Assembly (NCBI RefSeq): GCF_008806385.1
Contig: NZ_VZZK01000005.1
Location: 170,835 to 234,834 of the forward strand
Reading direction: 5' to 3'
Length of the DNA stretch: 64,000 nt
Source of the DNA: Methylobacterium soli
Lineage (GTDB): Bacteria > Pseudomonadota > Alphaproteobacteria > Rhizobiales > Beijerinckiaceae
Below the pieces are notes generated by a model, which saw only the letters and a list, made by a program, of their open reading frames with translations, was not told where the DNA came from and searched no databases. Position numbers and translations under genes: made by a program. Of this stretch, positions 1-8,043 are shown in pieces. Numbering within the stretch: the stretch's first letter is position 1; each line of letters opens with the position of its first letter.

Positions 1-640
1 TGCGCCGGCCGCGCCCGAGGGCGTCCCGGTCGAGCTCGGCCACCACCTCGCGGGCGCGGGCGAGCGAGCGGTCGATGCGAAGCGCCAGCGCCTCGACCAC
101 GCTGAGATCCACCACCAGCTGGCGATCCACGAAGAGCTTGACGATCACCGCCCGCAACAGGGCGTCGTCGGGCGGCAGGATCGCGGCGCCCGGCGCGAGG
201 CGCAGGCGCGAGCGCAGGTCCGGCGTGGCGAGGCCGAGAGCGTCGACACCCTGGGCGCTGGTCAGCAGCACGGGGCAGCGGCGCTCGCGGGCGAGGTTGA
301 GCAGGTGGAACAGCGCCGCTTCGTCCCGGTTCCCGGCCCTGTCGATATCCTCGATCACGAGGGCGCCGTTCGAGATCAGGTGCGTGACGTCGCTCCCGGC
401 GATCTCGGCGGCGGAGACCGTCCAGGCATGGGCGCGCGTCGCCCAGATCGAGGCGAGATGGCTCTTGCCGCTGCCCGGCGGCCCGGTGAGCACCAGCACC
501 GTGTCGGGCCAGTCGGGCCAGGACTCGATCAGGCCGTAGGCCGCCTCGTTTGCCGGGCCGACCAGAAAGTCCTCGCGGCCGAAGCGCGGATCGAGAGGCA
601 GGTCGAAGGCGAGCTGTTTGGGGGGAGCGTTCTCGCGCAT
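1..640 (-). CDS. hdaA: HdaA-like DnaA-family regulator, cut by window edge
   Basis: The 213 visible codons begin at ATG 640 (N-terminus MRENAPPKQLAFDLPLDPRF) and run off the left edge without a stop. A Walker A motif, GPPGSGKSHLA, lies near residues 50-60. The later part (DRQLVVDLSVVEALALRI) matches the lid region of DnaA/Hda AAA+ domains. HdaA binds the replication clamp and promotes hydrolysis of DnaA-ATP, preventing over-initiation of replication. The family is about 220-240 residues, so only the last few codons should be missing. It is the third gene of a minus-strand run behind a phosphatidyltransferase and a PerM permease, an arrangement common in alphaproteobacteria. It lacks the domain III-IV extent of full DnaA. 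Confidence 0.85.
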   Translation of the reverse strand, partial: MRENAPPKQLAFDLPLDPRFGREDFLVGPANEAAYGLIESWPDWPDTVLVLTGPPGSGKSHLASIWATRAHAWTVSAAEIAGSDVTHLISNGALVIEDIDRAGNRDEAALFHLLNLARERRCPVLLTSAQGVDALGLATPDLRSRLRLAPGAAILPPDDALLRAVIVKLFVDRQLVVDLSVVEALALRIDRSLARAREVVAELDRDALGRGRR

Positions 641-728
641 GCGGCTCTCAGTCTGGGCCTCGCGGCGGGCGGGTTCAAGGGCGCCGTTCCGCGCCGGCGT
701 TCCGGAATGCCGCAATCCCCTGCCGCGC

Positions 729-1820
729 TCACGGCTCGCGGCGCGGGAGCAGCACCGGCTCGTCGGCATGGTAGAGCTCGCTCTGCAGGTAGCGCCGCAG
801 GACGAAGCGCACGATCACGCCGATCGAGGCCGCCACCGGCACCGCCAGGAGCAGGCCGAGGAACCCGAACAGGGAGCCGAAGGCGAGGAGCGCGAACATC
901 AGCCAGACCGGATGCAGGCCGACGGAATCGCCGACGAGCTTGGGCGAGATGATGTTGCCCTCGAGGAACTGCCCGACGAGGAAGACCCCGATGGTGAGGC
1001 CGAGATGCAGCCAGTCGGAGCCTGGCCAGAACTGCACCAGGGCCACCCCCACCGAGAGCAGGAAACCCGTGAGCGTGCCGACATACGGAATGAAGGTGAG
1101 GAAGCCCGCGATCAGGCCGATCAGGACGCCGAAATTCAGCCCGACCAGCCAGAGGCCGACGGCGTAGAAGGTGCCGAGGATCACGCAGACCAGGGTCTGC
1201 CCGCGCACGAAGCCCGTGATGGCGGCGTCGATCTCGCGGCCGAGGCGCCGCACCGTCGCCCGCTGCCGCGGCGGGACCCAGCCGTCGATCTTGCCCATCA
1301 TCCGGTCCCAGTCGAGGAGGATGTAGAAGGCGACGACCGGGGTTACCACGAGGAGCGAGGCGATGGAGATCAGCGCCTGGCTCCCCGACCAGATCGACTT
1401 GAGGAAGGCCAGGAGCCAGGCGCCCCCCTGCGCCGCGAGGGTGCCGACGGAGGATTGCAGCTCGCTGAGCACGTCGGCACCGCCGACCTTCTGGAGCAGC
1501 GGCCCCGCCCGCTCGGCCAGGATGCCCTGGAGCCGCGACACCATGGCGGGCAGGCTCGTGATCAGGGCCGCGACCTGGTTGGCCGCGAGCGGCACCACGA
1601 TCAGCAGCGTCACCACGAGGGCGACGACGAACAGGGCGAGGATCAGGAGGCTCGCGGCGAGCCGCCCGAGGCCGAGGCGCTCGAGCCGGTCGGCCAGGGG
1701 ATCGAGCAGGTAGGCGAGCGCGATGCCGGCCACGAAGGGGAGCAGCACGTCGCGCAGCATGTAGAGGAGGAGGATCAGCACCGCGAGCGCCGTCAACCCG
1801 ATCACCGCCCTGGCCCGCAT
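729..1820 (-). CDS. AI-2E family transporter (PerM-like permease)
   Basis: A 363-residue inner-membrane protein with about seven or eight hydrophobic segments. Two or three lie in the first 90 residues, and a cluster lies around residues 180-330, including the PYVGTLTG stretch typical of the PF01594 family. Length fits the family (about 340-380). ATG 1820 is preceded on the minus strand by a purine-rich GAGAGG at a sensible distance. It follows the phosphatidyltransferase by 72 bp and precedes hdaA by 88 bp, so the three probably share a transcript. Characterised relatives include the E. coli autoinducer-2 exporter and Na+/H+ antiporters. The substrate here cannot be told from the sequence. 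Confidence 0.88.
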   Translation of the reverse strand: MRARAVIGLTALAVLILLLYMLRDVLLPFVAGIALAYLLDPLADRLERLGLGRLAASLLILALFVVALVVTLLIVVPLAANQVAALITSLPAMVSRLQGILAERAGPLLQKVGGADVLSELQSSVGTLAAQGGAWLLAFLKSIWSGSQALISIASLLVVTPVVAFYILLDWDRMMGKIDGWVPPRQRATVRRLGREIDAAITGFVRGQTLVCVILGTFYAVGLWLVGLNFGVLIGLIAGFLTFIPYVGTLTGFLLSVGVALVQFWPGSDWLHLGLTIGVFLVGQFLEGNIISPKLVGDSVGLHPVWLMFALLAFGSLFGFLGLLLAVPVAASIGVIVRFVLRRYLQSELYHADEPVLLPRREP

Positions 1821-1892
1821 CCCAAGATCCTCTCCGGGCCGTCCGGCCCTCGTCCCGGCCGGCGCGCAGGCCGGGAGCGATCCAGCCCCCGA

Positions 1893-2438
1893 TCAAGGCC
1901 GCGCCGGCCCCGACCCCATGTGCTGCAGCCAGACCCTCAGGTAAAGCGCCGCCGTCAGGACCGTGAGCGCGGCGACCCCCACCGCGGCGGCCGCCTCGAA
2001 GCCGCCGAGGCTCAGCCCCGCCGCCCGGCCTCCGAGCGCGAGCGCCGCGAAGGCGATCTGCACGCCGGTATTGAGCTTGCCGAGGGCGAGCGGCCGAATC
2101 GCCAGGGGGCGGCCCATCAGCCACGCCACCAGGATGGCGGCGATCACCATGGCGTCCCGCGCCACCACCGCGATGGCGAGCCAGCCCGGGATCGCGCCCT
2201 GCAGCGCGAGGGCGACGTAGACCGAGACGAGGAGCGCCTTGTCGGCGAGGGGATCCAGGATGGCGCCGAGTTCGCTGCGCATGGCGAACCGTTTGGCGAT
2301 GAACCCATCGAGCGCGTCCGACAGGCCCGCCACCACGAATCCCGCGAAGGCGAGCCCCCACGCGCCCTGCCCGATCAGCGCGATGATGACGGGCACCAGG
2401 ATGATCCGCCCGATGGTGATGAGGTTCGGGATGGTCAT
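1893..2438 (-). CDS. CDP-alcohol phosphatidyltransferase (PgsA-like)
   Basis: A 181-residue integral membrane protein with four to six hydrophobic segments. The CDP-alcohol phosphotransferase signature spans residues about 40-70: LSDALDGFIAKRF, then GAILDPLADK. This gives the D-x2-DG-x2-A ... G-x3-D-x3-D metal and CDP-diacylglycerol ligands, with lysine in place of the usual arginine after the alanine. The family makes phosphatidylglycerophosphate or other phospholipids by displacing CMP. The start MTIPNLITIGRI is typical of PgsA, so phosphatidylglycerophosphate synthase is likely, though a paralogue with another alcohol acceptor is possible. It leads the perM-hdaA run and is divergent from purM. 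Confidence 0.83.
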   Translation of the reverse strand: MTIPNLITIGRIILVPVIIALIGQGAWGLAFAGFVVAGLSDALDGFIAKRFAMRSELGAILDPLADKALLVSVYVALALQGAIPGWLAIAVVARDAMVIAAILVAWLMGRPLAIRPLALGKLNTGVQIAFAALALGGRAAGLSLGGFEAAAAVGVAALTVLTAALYLRVWLQHMGSGPARP

Positions 2439-2756
2439 GGACGCCTATGCGGTCGGCCTCGTCTCCGGGATCCGGACATCGTCGGTGCCCCCGGGCCGCC
2501 GCGAACCAGCATGATGGCATCGGCCCGGGAAATCAGCACCGCCTCGCGGGGAAAATGGCATGTGCTGCCGCCCGCGCCCGGATCGCACGGGCGGCGGAAG
2601 ACCGCAGCGCGTCGTCGAGCACCCTTGTGCGGGGCGACCCAGGGGATCGGATCTCGTCGGGCCGGCGAAGCGATGTGAGGGCGCGACTCGCCCTCGCGGG
2701 CGCGAGCCTATAGAGGAACCGCGAGGTCGCGGCAGCGAGCGACGAGGACAGCGGGC
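2439..2756. other. 318-bp divergent intergenic region, pgsA-like / purM
   Basis: No gene is supported here. It must carry the promoters of the minus-strand pgsA-like operon and the plus-strand purMN pair. A TATAGA hexamer at 2709-2714 could be a -10 element for purM, but no convincing -35 stands 16-18 bp upstream. Long reading frames crossing it are extensions of shadow frames. Confidence 0.4.
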
Positions 2757-3824
2757 ATGACGGCCGAGCGCAACGAGGGCATGACCTACGCGGGAGCAGG
2801 CGTCGACATCGACGCCGGCAACGCCATGGTGGAGACGATCAAGCCGCTGGTGCGGGCGACGCGCCGGCCGGGGGCGGATGCCGAGATCGGCGGCTTCGGC
2901 GGCCTGTTCGACCTGAAGGCCGCGGGTTTCCGGGATCCGATTCTGGTGGCGGCCAATGACGGCGTCGGCACCAAGGTGAAGATCGCCATAGAGACCGGGC
3001 GCCACGACACGATCGGCATCGACCTCGTGGCGATGTGCGTGAACGACATCATCGTGCAGGGCGCCGAGCCCCTGTTCTTCCTCGATTATTTCGCGACCGC
3101 CAAGCTCGTGCCCGGCGTCGGCGCCGACATCGTGCGGGGCATCGCGGCGGGCTGCCGCCAGGCCGGCTGCGCCCTGATCGGCGGCGAGACCGCCGAGATG
3201 CCGGGCCTCTATGACGGGCAGGATTACGATCTCGCCGGATTCTCGGTCGGCGCGGCCGAGCGGGGCACGCTGCTGCCGCGCGACGGCATCGCCCCGGGCG
3301 ACGTCGTGCTCGGCCTCGCCTCCTCGGGGGTCCACTCGAACGGCTTCTCGCTGGTGCGCCGGATCGTCGAGAGGACCGGGCTCGGCTGGGACGCGCCCGC
3401 GCCCTTCTGGCCGGGGCGCTCCCTCGGCGAGGCGCTGCTCGAGCCGACCCGGATCTACGTGAAGCCGCTCCTGGCGGCCCTGAAGGTCAATGACGGGATC
3501 AAGGCGCTCGCCCACATCACGGGCGGGGGCTTTCCCGACAACCTTCCGCGCGTGCTGCCGGACGGCGTCGGCATCTCGATCGATCTCGACGCGGTGCGGC
3601 CCCCGCCGGTCTTCGGCTGGCTCGCGCGCGAGGGCGGCGTCGCCGAGGCCGAGATGCTGCGCACCTTCAATTGCGGCATCGGCATGGTCGTGGTCAGTGC
3701 CCCCGACAAGGCCGAGGCGGTGGAGGCGGCGCTGGCGCAGGCCGGCGAGGCGCCCGTCCGGCTCGGGCGCATCACCGAGCGCGGGCCCGAGCCCGTCACC
3801 TTCACGGGCAGCCTCGCGCTCTGA
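2757..3824 (+). CDS. purM: Phosphoribosylformylglycinamidine cyclo-ligase
   Basis: A 355-residue AIR synthetase, closing the imidazole ring of FGAM with ATP in the fifth step of purine synthesis. Family features are present: the N-terminal [12 protein letters not shown], the [11 protein letters not shown] phosphate loop near residues 65-75, GGETAEMPG around residue 145, and [13 protein letters not shown] in the C-terminal half. ATG 2757 follows GAGGACAGC. An internal ATG at 2781 (MTYAGAGVD) would match the usual family N-terminus and remains possible. The stop overlaps the purN start (TGATG), indicating translational coupling of two pathway neighbours. Confidence 0.97.
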   Translation: MTAERNEGMTYAGAGVDIDAGNAMVETIKPLVRATRRPGADAEIGGFGGLFDLKAAGFRDPILVAANDGVGTKVKIAIETGRHDTIGIDLVAMCVNDIIVQGAEPLFFLDYFATAKLVPGVGADIVRGIAAGCRQAGCALIGGETAEMPGLYDGQDYDLAGFSVGAAERGTLLPRDGIAPGDVVLGLASSGVHSNGFSLVRRIVERTGLGWDAPAPFWPGRSLGEALLEPTRIYVKPLLAALKVNDGIKALAHITGGGFPDNLPRVLPDGVGISIDLDAVRPPPVFGWLAREGGVAEAEMLRTFNCGIGMVVVSAPDKAEAVEAALAQAGEAPVRLGRITERGPEPVTFTGSLAL

Positions 3825-4480
3825 TGGCGGGTTCGCGCAAGACCCGCGTGGCGATCCTGATCTCGGGTCGCGGCTCAAACATGGTGTCGCTGATCGAGGC
3901 CGCGAAGGCGCCCGATTTCCCGGCCGAGATCGTTCTCGTGCTGGCCAACCGGCCGGCGGCCGGCGGCCTGGCGCATGCGCGCGCCGAGGGCATTCCGGCC
4001 CGCGCCATCGACCACACCTCCTTCGCCGACCGGGCGCAGTTCGACGCCGCGCTCCACGCCGCGCTCACGGCCGAGGATATCGACCTCGTCTGCCTTGCGG
4101 GCTTCATGCGGATCTTCACGCCGGGCTTCGTCGAGGCCTGGGCCGGGCGGATGCTGAACATCCACCCCTCGCTGCTGCCGCTGTTCCGGGGCACGCACAC
4201 CCACAGGCAGGCCCTCGATGCGGGCGTGCGGCTGCATGGCTGCACGGTGCATTACGTGGTGCCGGAACTCGATGCCGGCCCGATCGTGGCGCAGGCGGCG
4301 GTGCCGGTGCGGTCCGGCGACGACCCGGACAGCCTCGCGGCCCGGGTCATCGTGCAGGAGCACAGGCTCTACCCGGCGGCCCTGGCGCTGGTGGCGGGCG
4401 GACGGGCCCGTCTCGAAGGCGATCGGGTGCTGTTCGCGGGCGATGCCGCACCGGCCGACGGGGCGCTGCTCAGCCTGTAG
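3824..4480 (+). CDS. purN: Phosphoribosylglycinamide formyltransferase
   Basis: A 218-residue GAR transformylase that uses 10-formyl-tetrahydrofolate in purine synthesis. The start is ATG 3824, whose A is the last base of the purM stop. Seen are the phosphate-binding SGRGSNM at residues 14-20, and the catalytic Asn112, His114 (LNIHPSLLPLF) and Asp150 (ELDAGPIVAQ), matching N106, H108 and D144 of E. coli PurN. Length is normal. It is folate-dependent and lacks the ATP-grasp fold of PurT. It faces a small secreted-protein gene across a GC-rich hairpin. Confidence 0.97.
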   Translation: MAGSRKTRVAILISGRGSNMVSLIEAAKAPDFPAEIVLVLANRPAAGGLAHARAEGIPARAIDHTSFADRAQFDAALHAALTAEDIDLVCLAGFMRIFTPGFVEAWAGRMLNIHPSLLPLFRGTHTHRQALDAGVRLHGCTVHYVVPELDAGPIVAQAAVPVRSGDDPDSLAARVIVQEHRLYPAALALVAGGRARLEGDRVLFAGDAAPADGALLSL

Positions 4481-4487
4481 GATGCAA

Positions 4488-4509
4488 CCGGAGGGCCGGG
4501 GCCCTCCGG
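4488..4509. terminator. GC-rich stem-loop between convergent genes
   Basis: A 10-bp perfect stem, CCGGAGGGCC with GGCCCTCCGG, and a 2-base GG centre, starting 8 bp after the purN stop and ending 11 bp before the stop of the opposing gene. No U tract follows on either strand. It is therefore a likely bidirectional pause or barrier rather than a textbook intrinsic terminator. Confidence 0.5.
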
Positions 4510-4519
4510 CGCGCGGGGA

Positions 4520-4885
4520 TCAGACCGGGCGCTGCAGCTTGCAGCTGTCGAGGGCCGAGAGCGCCTTGGCGCGGGCCGAATCGTTGAAGTAGCCCGTGGT
4601 GCGGTAGGCCTCGATCTCGGATTCGTCGAGGTTGCGCAGGGTCTGCCGCGCGTAGCAGCCGCAGGGACGCTCCAGGGAGGCTTCCGGGGCGTTGGTCAGG
4701 CGGGCCTGGACGACCGCGCAGGCGTGGCGCACGCGGCCCTCGAGATTGGCCTTCGGGGCGGTGCGGAGTGCCGGGTCGGGCTGGTACTGCTCGAAGGGCG
4801 CCGAGGAGCCGCCCGCGAGGGCGGCGGTGGCGCCGAGGGCGATGAGGCCGGCGGCGATCAGCGTGGAGAGGCGGCGGGTCGTCAT
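4520..4885 (-). CDS. Small secreted protein with four cysteines, unknown function
   Basis: A 121-residue protein with an Sec-type signal peptide: MTTRR, then hydrophobic LIAAGLIALGATAALA, with likely cleavage after ALA at about residue 24. The mature part has four cysteines (HACAVV, RPCGCY, DSCKLQ), a pattern compatible with two disulfides in the periplasm. I do not recognise a named family. Strong GC third-position bias and a clean start support a real gene. It is convergent with purN and stands alone. Confidence 0.72.
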   Translation of the reverse strand: MTTRRLSTLIAAGLIALGATAALAGGSSAPFEQYQPDPALRTAPKANLEGRVRHACAVVQARLTNAPEASLERPCGCYARQTLRNLDESEIEAYRTTGYFNDSARAKALSALDSCKLQRPV

Positions 4886-5076
4886 GAAGCGATGGGTCCG
4901 TTGGCAGGCTCAAGAAACCTTCGCCGTTGGACTCCCCGGGCGCCCCCGCCGTCAAGGGCGGCCCTGCCACACCGGGCCCCAATCGTGGCCGCGCCATCGC
5001 GGAACACCGGAGTTGGGGTGGGGTGTGGTCCGGCGGTCACCGGAAACGGGCGACCGCCGGTCCGGATCGGGGTTCG

Positions 5077-5499
5077 TCAGCCGACGATGTCGCCGTCCTG
5101 GAAGAACTGGGCGATCTCGATCTTGGCGTTCTCGACGCTGTCCGAGCCGTGGACCGTGTTCTCGCCGACCGATTCCGAGAAGGTCTTGCGGATGGTGCCC
5201 TCGGCGGCCTGGGCCGGGTTCGTGGCGCCCATCACCTCGCGGTACTTGGCCACCGCGTTCTCGCCCTCGAGCACCTGCACTACCACGGGGCCGGAGGTCA
5301 TGAAGGTGACGAGCTCGCCGAAGAAGGGGCGCTCCTTGTGGATCGCGTAGAAGGTCTCGGCCTGAGCCTGGCTCATCTGGATGCGGCGCTGACCGACGAT
5401 GCGCAGGCCCGCCTTCTCGATCACGGCGTTCACCGCGCCGGTGAGGTTCCGCTTCGTCGCGTCGGGCTTCAGGATGGAGAAGGTGCGCTCGGTGGCCAT
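5077..5499 (-). CDS. ndk: Nucleoside diphosphate kinase
   Basis: A 140-residue NDP kinase that transfers phosphate from ATP to NDPs through a phosphohistidine. The active-site His117 lies in NTVHGSDS, and the family start [13 protein letters not shown] is clear. ATG 5499 gives the normal family length; a longer frame upstream to 5616 crosses the leader hairpin and is not needed. The leader holds a candidate promoter and a perfect 12-bp stem-loop that would form the very 5' end of the mRNA, listed separately. Confidence 0.97.
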   Translation of the reverse strand: MATERTFSILKPDATKRNLTGAVNAVIEKAGLRIVGQRRIQMSQAQAETFYAIHKERPFFGELVTFMTSGPVVVQVLEGENAVAKYREVMGATNPAQAAEGTIRKTFSESVGENTVHGSDSVENAKIEIAQFFQDGDIVG

Positions 5500-5529
5500 G
5501 ATGCGTCCGGGTTGTCTTTTGAAAACGTT

Positions 5530-5557
5530 CGCCGAAGCGCGCGAGCGCGCTTCGGCG
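5530..5557 (-). promoter_or_regulatory. 12-bp perfect stem-loop at the 5' end of the ndk leader
   Basis: CGCCGAAGCGCG at 5530-5541 pairs perfectly with CGCGCTTCGGCG at 5546-5557 around the 4-base loop CGAG. On the minus strand it ends 31 bases before the ndk ATG. If the upstream promoter is right, the stem starts at or next to +1. A 5'-terminal stem would be expected to stabilise the mRNA or set ribosome access. No U tract follows, so it is not a terminator. Confidence 0.6.
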
Positions 5558-5563
5558 CCGGGC

Positions 5564-5591
5564 TTATAGCGGGCGCGGTCCCGCCCCTCAA
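5564..5591 (-). promoter_or_regulatory. Candidate sigma-70-type promoter of ndk
   Basis: On the minus strand TTGAGG (5591-5586) and CTATAA (5569-5564) are separated by 16 bp. Both are close to the housekeeping consensus. The predicted start of transcription lies near 5557, giving an ndk leader of about 58 bases. This is read from sequence only. Confidence 0.5.
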
Positions 5592-5753
5592 CCCGAGGCC
5601 GAAGCCCCGCAATCATGGCGCCGGCGCAACACTGCCGAAAAATCGCCTGAAAGCGACCGTTAGTTGCAGGGAACGACCCCTACCCGCTCGGCGCCGGCCC
5701 GCGACGGACACCGCCCGGCGGCAGCTCGAACCGGGTTCGCCCGCTCCCCGCAA

Positions 5754-5790
5754 CGCCTGCTTGGCAGGCGACACGCCTGCCAAGCAGGCG
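5754..5790. promoter_or_regulatory. 17-bp perfect inverted repeat before the DUF2147 gene
   Basis: CGCCTGCTTGGCAGGCG (5754-5770) and its exact reverse complement (5774-5790) flank the triplet ACA. Each arm is itself dyadic (CCTGC-TTG-GCAGG). The element ends 20 bases before the ATG at 5811 and leaves the GGAG ribosome site free. It could be an operator for a dimeric repressor or a strong leader hairpin. Confidence 0.6.
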
Positions 5791-5810
5791 ACAGCCCTGG
5801 AGACCAGGAT

Positions 5811-6311
5811 ATGCGTATCGCCCTGACATCCGCCCTCCTCCTCGCCGGCCTCTCCGCCGCCGCGGCCGACACCGCGAAGGATCCGTCCGGGACCTGGCTC
5901 ACCGAGGATGGCCGGGCCAAGATCCGGATCGACCGCTGCGGCGCCGGCCAGGCGCAGGTCTGCGGCAAGGTGGTGTGGCTCAAGATTCCGACGACGGAGA
6001 GCGGCGCGCCGCGCACCGACGTGAAGAATCCCGATCCGAAGAAGCGCTCCCGCCCGGTCCTCGGCCTGCAGCTCATCGACAGCCTCAAGCCGGACGAGAG
6101 CAAGTTCTCGGGCGAGATCTACAACATCGAGGAAGGCAAGATCTATCAGGTCAGCATCGAGCGCGAGAGCAGCTCGGAGCTCAACGTCTCGGGCTGTGTC
6201 CTGAAGGTGCTGTGCGGCTCGCAGACCTGGACCAAGGTGCCGGACGTGAACCAGCAGGCCGCGATCAGCGCCCCCGAGGCACCCGCCGCCAAGCCGGTCC
6301 CCGCTCACTAG
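5811..6311 (+). CDS. DUF2147 periplasmic protein
   Basis: A 166-residue exported protein. The signal peptide MRIALTSALLLAGLSAAAA is followed by DUF2147 hallmarks: GTWLTEDGRAKIRI near residue 27, the CGAGQAQVCGKVVWL segment near residue 42, LGLQLIDSL around residue 83, and GEIYNIEEGKIY. The family is a small beta-barrel, lipocalin-like fold of unknown ligand found in many proteobacteria. ATG 5811 has GGAG 8 bases upstream. A longer reading of the frame would run through the 17-bp palindrome and is rejected. Confidence 0.85.
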   Translation: MRIALTSALLLAGLSAAAADTAKDPSGTWLTEDGRAKIRIDRCGAGQAQVCGKVVWLKIPTTESGAPRTDVKNPDPKKRSRPVLGLQLIDSLKPDESKFSGEIYNIEEGKIYQVSIERESSSELNVSGCVLKVLCGSQTWTKVPDVNQQAAISAPEAPAAKPVPAH

Positions 6312-6317
6312 GGCGCG

Positions 6318-6353
6318 GCCCGCCTGCCCCCCAAGCAACGGGTGCGGGCGGGC
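6318..6353. terminator. GC-rich hairpin between convergent DUF2147 and GST genes
   Basis: GCCCGCCTGC starting at 6318 pairs with the GCGGGCGGGC ending at 6353, with one G-U pair, around a loop of about 16 bases partly closed by CCC/GGG. There is no U tract. Position between converging stops suggests a shared transcription end. Confidence 0.4.
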
Positions 6354-6357
6354 GCTC

Positions 6358-6993
6358 TCAGACGGCGCCGAGCCCGCGCTGCACGCCGGGGCGGGCCAGC
6401 ACCGCGTCGAGCCAGCGCTTGACGTTGGGCAGGGTGCCGACATCGACGCCCTGCTTCTGGTGGAACTTGGCCCAGGTCACCGTCGCCATGTCGGCGATGG
6501 AGTACTCGCCCGCGAGATAGTCCCGGTCGGCGAGGCGCTTGTCGAGGACGCCGTAGAGGCGGTGGGATTCGGTCGAGAAGCGCTCGATGGCGTAGGGGAT
6601 CTTCTCCTGCGCGTAGATCCTGAAATGATGGGCCTGGCCGAGCATCGGCCCGAACCCGGCCACCTGCCAGAACAGCCACTGGTCCACCGCGACCCGGGCC
6701 CGCTCGTCGGCCGGGTAGAAGCGGCCCGTCTTGCGCCCGAGATATTGCAGGATCGCGCCGGATTCGAAGATCGCGATCGGCTCGCCGCCGGGCCCGTCGT
6801 GATCCACGATCGCCGGGATCTTGTTGTTGGGCGAGATCGCCAGGAAATCCGGCGCCATCTGGTCGCCGCGGCCGATATTCACCGGCACCACCCGGTAGGG
6901 CAGGCCGCATTCCTCCATCATGATCGGGATCTTCCAGCCGTTCGGCGTGCTCCAGGTGTGGACGTCGATCGGTTTGCCCGTGGCGGCGGCCAT
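6358..6993 (-). CDS. Glutathione S-transferase, Nu-class/YfcG-YghU-like
   Basis: A 211-residue GST with a thioredoxin-like N-terminal domain (to about residue 90) and an all-helical C-terminal domain. The N-terminal motif TPNGWK (residues 16-21) with asparagine after proline is the Nu-class signature. In E. coli YfcG and YghU this Thr/Asn pair binds glutathione disulfide and the enzymes act as disulfide reductases. NNKIPAIVD and ESGAILQYLG supply the cis-proline and the glutamyl-binding ESxA motif. ATG 6993 was chosen because GGAG lies 8 bases upstream; the frame extends 23 codons further without a ribosome site. Confidence 0.88.
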   Translation of the reverse strand: MAAATGKPIDVHTWSTPNGWKIPIMMEECGLPYRVVPVNIGRGDQMAPDFLAISPNNKIPAIVDHDGPGGEPIAIFESGAILQYLGRKTGRFYPADERARVAVDQWLFWQVAGFGPMLGQAHHFRIYAQEKIPYAIERFSTESHRLYGVLDKRLADRDYLAGEYSIADMATVTWAKFHQKQGVDVGTLPNVKRWLDAVLARPGVQRGLGAV

Positions 6994-7255
6994 CTCGCGC
7001 TCCTGCCGGATGTGTCCCAAAGACCTGTCTCGACTGTCTCGCATGCCGCGGGCGGCGCGCAAGCGTGTGTCGCGCAGCTAGCCCGGATTGCCCCCGCGGC
7101 TCAAGCGACCCCGGCGCGCGCGTCACGATCGCGAGATCGCCGCCCTGGAAGCGGTGGAGAGCGGGCGCGGGTCCTTGCCCCGCCCTCGGCTTGCCGCTGT
7201 GATGCGGACCGGATACCGCCATGCTCGCGGGTTCGTGCCGATCCTCGGGGTCCCA

Positions 7256-7537
7256 ATGCTTCACCGCCTCCTCCTCGCCGCCCTCGCGGCGCCCCTCCTC
7301 CTCGCCCAGCCGGCTTCCGCGAAGGAGCCTGCCGCCAAACCGGCGGCACCGGCCGCAGCCGCGACGGCCCCGGCCGCCAAGGAGCCCACGATCGGCCAGT
7401 CCGCCGCCCGCGAGCGGCAGAAGAAGTGCGGCGCCCAGTGGCGCGGCCTCTCGGCCACCGAGAAGGCCTCCCAGGGACCGAAATGGCCGCAATATTTCAG
7501 CAAATGCGTGAAGCGCCTGAAGGAGCAGAAGGCCTGA
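7256..7537 (+). CDS. Small exported protein with Ala/Lys/Pro-rich linker
   Basis: A 93-residue protein. The signal peptide MLHRLLLAALAAPLLLAQPASA is followed by a low-complexity Ala/Pro/Lys segment (about residues 23-48) and a compact conserved-looking tail, ARERQKKCGAQWRGL ... WPQYFSKCVKRL, with two cysteines and several tryptophans. Tails of this kind recur in short exported proteins of Rhizobiales, but no function is known to me. The start at 7256 was chosen for the signal peptide; the frame is open further upstream. It runs divergent from the GST and ahead of the DUF4345 gene. Confidence 0.7.
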   Translation: MLHRLLLAALAAPLLLAQPASAKEPAAKPAAPAAAATAPAAKEPTIGQSAARERQKKCGAQWRGLSATEKASQGPKWPQYFSKCVKRLKEQKA

Positions 7538-7610
7538 CCGGGCCGCCTGCGCGAACCGATCGGCGCTTCCGCGAGTTCTCCCGGCCGGGATACGCAGGAG
7601 CCTGCGGCGG

Positions 7611-8036
7611 ATGATCGACGAGCGGCGGTTGCTTCAGCGCGTGGTGGCGGCCGCCGCCTGCATTCCGGTGGCGGCCGGATTGTACGGGGTTCTGTTCGGG
7701 GTCAACGGCATCGCCGGGGGCGTCGAGAACGTCTCGACCGACAGCCATTTCCGCTACCTCTCGGGGCTTCTCACCGGCATCGGCATCCTGTTCTGGTTCT
7801 GCGTGCCGGGCATCGAGGGCAAGACGCGGCTGTTCCGCTTCCTCACCCTGGTGGTGGCGCTCGGCGGGCTGGCGCGGCTCCTCGGGCTCTACCTCACGGG
7901 CCTGCCCTCCCTGACCATGCTGGGGGCGCTGGGCGTCGAGCTCGGCCTGACGCCGCTGCTCTGCCTGTGGCAGGCGCGCGTCGCCGCCCGCGCGCGTTCG
8001 GGGACCGGACCCGCGCTCTCCGCGCGGGACGCGTGA
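7611..8036 (+). CDS. DUF4345 membrane protein
   Basis: A 141-residue inner-membrane protein with four predicted hydrophobic segments (about residues 10-30, 48-66, 76-97 and 103-125). The signature TDSHFRYLSGLLTGIGILFW and the following GIEGKTRLFRFL and GGLARLLGLYLTG match DUF4345. ATG 7611 is preceded by AGGAG. It stops 7 bp before the FUSC-family efflux gene, so it may be the first gene of that transcript. Function unknown. Confidence 0.8.
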   Translation: MIDERRLLQRVVAAAACIPVAAGLYGVLFGVNGIAGGVENVSTDSHFRYLSGLLTGIGILFWFCVPGIEGKTRLFRFLTLVVALGGLARLLGLYLTGLPSLTMLGALGVELGLTPLLCLWQARVAARARSGTGPALSARDA

Positions 8037-8043
8037 GGCTCCG

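Larger units (their letters stand above)
5500..5810. other. 311-bp divergent region, ndk / DUF2147 gene
   Basis: No gene is supported. The region holds the ndk promoter candidate and two long perfect hairpins, one in each leader, described separately. Between them (about 5592-5750) I see nothing further that I can name. Confidence 0.5.

Noticed and set aside
618..2678. A 686-codon plus-strand frame opposite the permease and phosphatidyltransferase genes
   Set aside because: It is the antisense shadow of two well-supported minus-strand membrane-protein genes. Its translation is charged and low in hydrophobics, with no domain signature.
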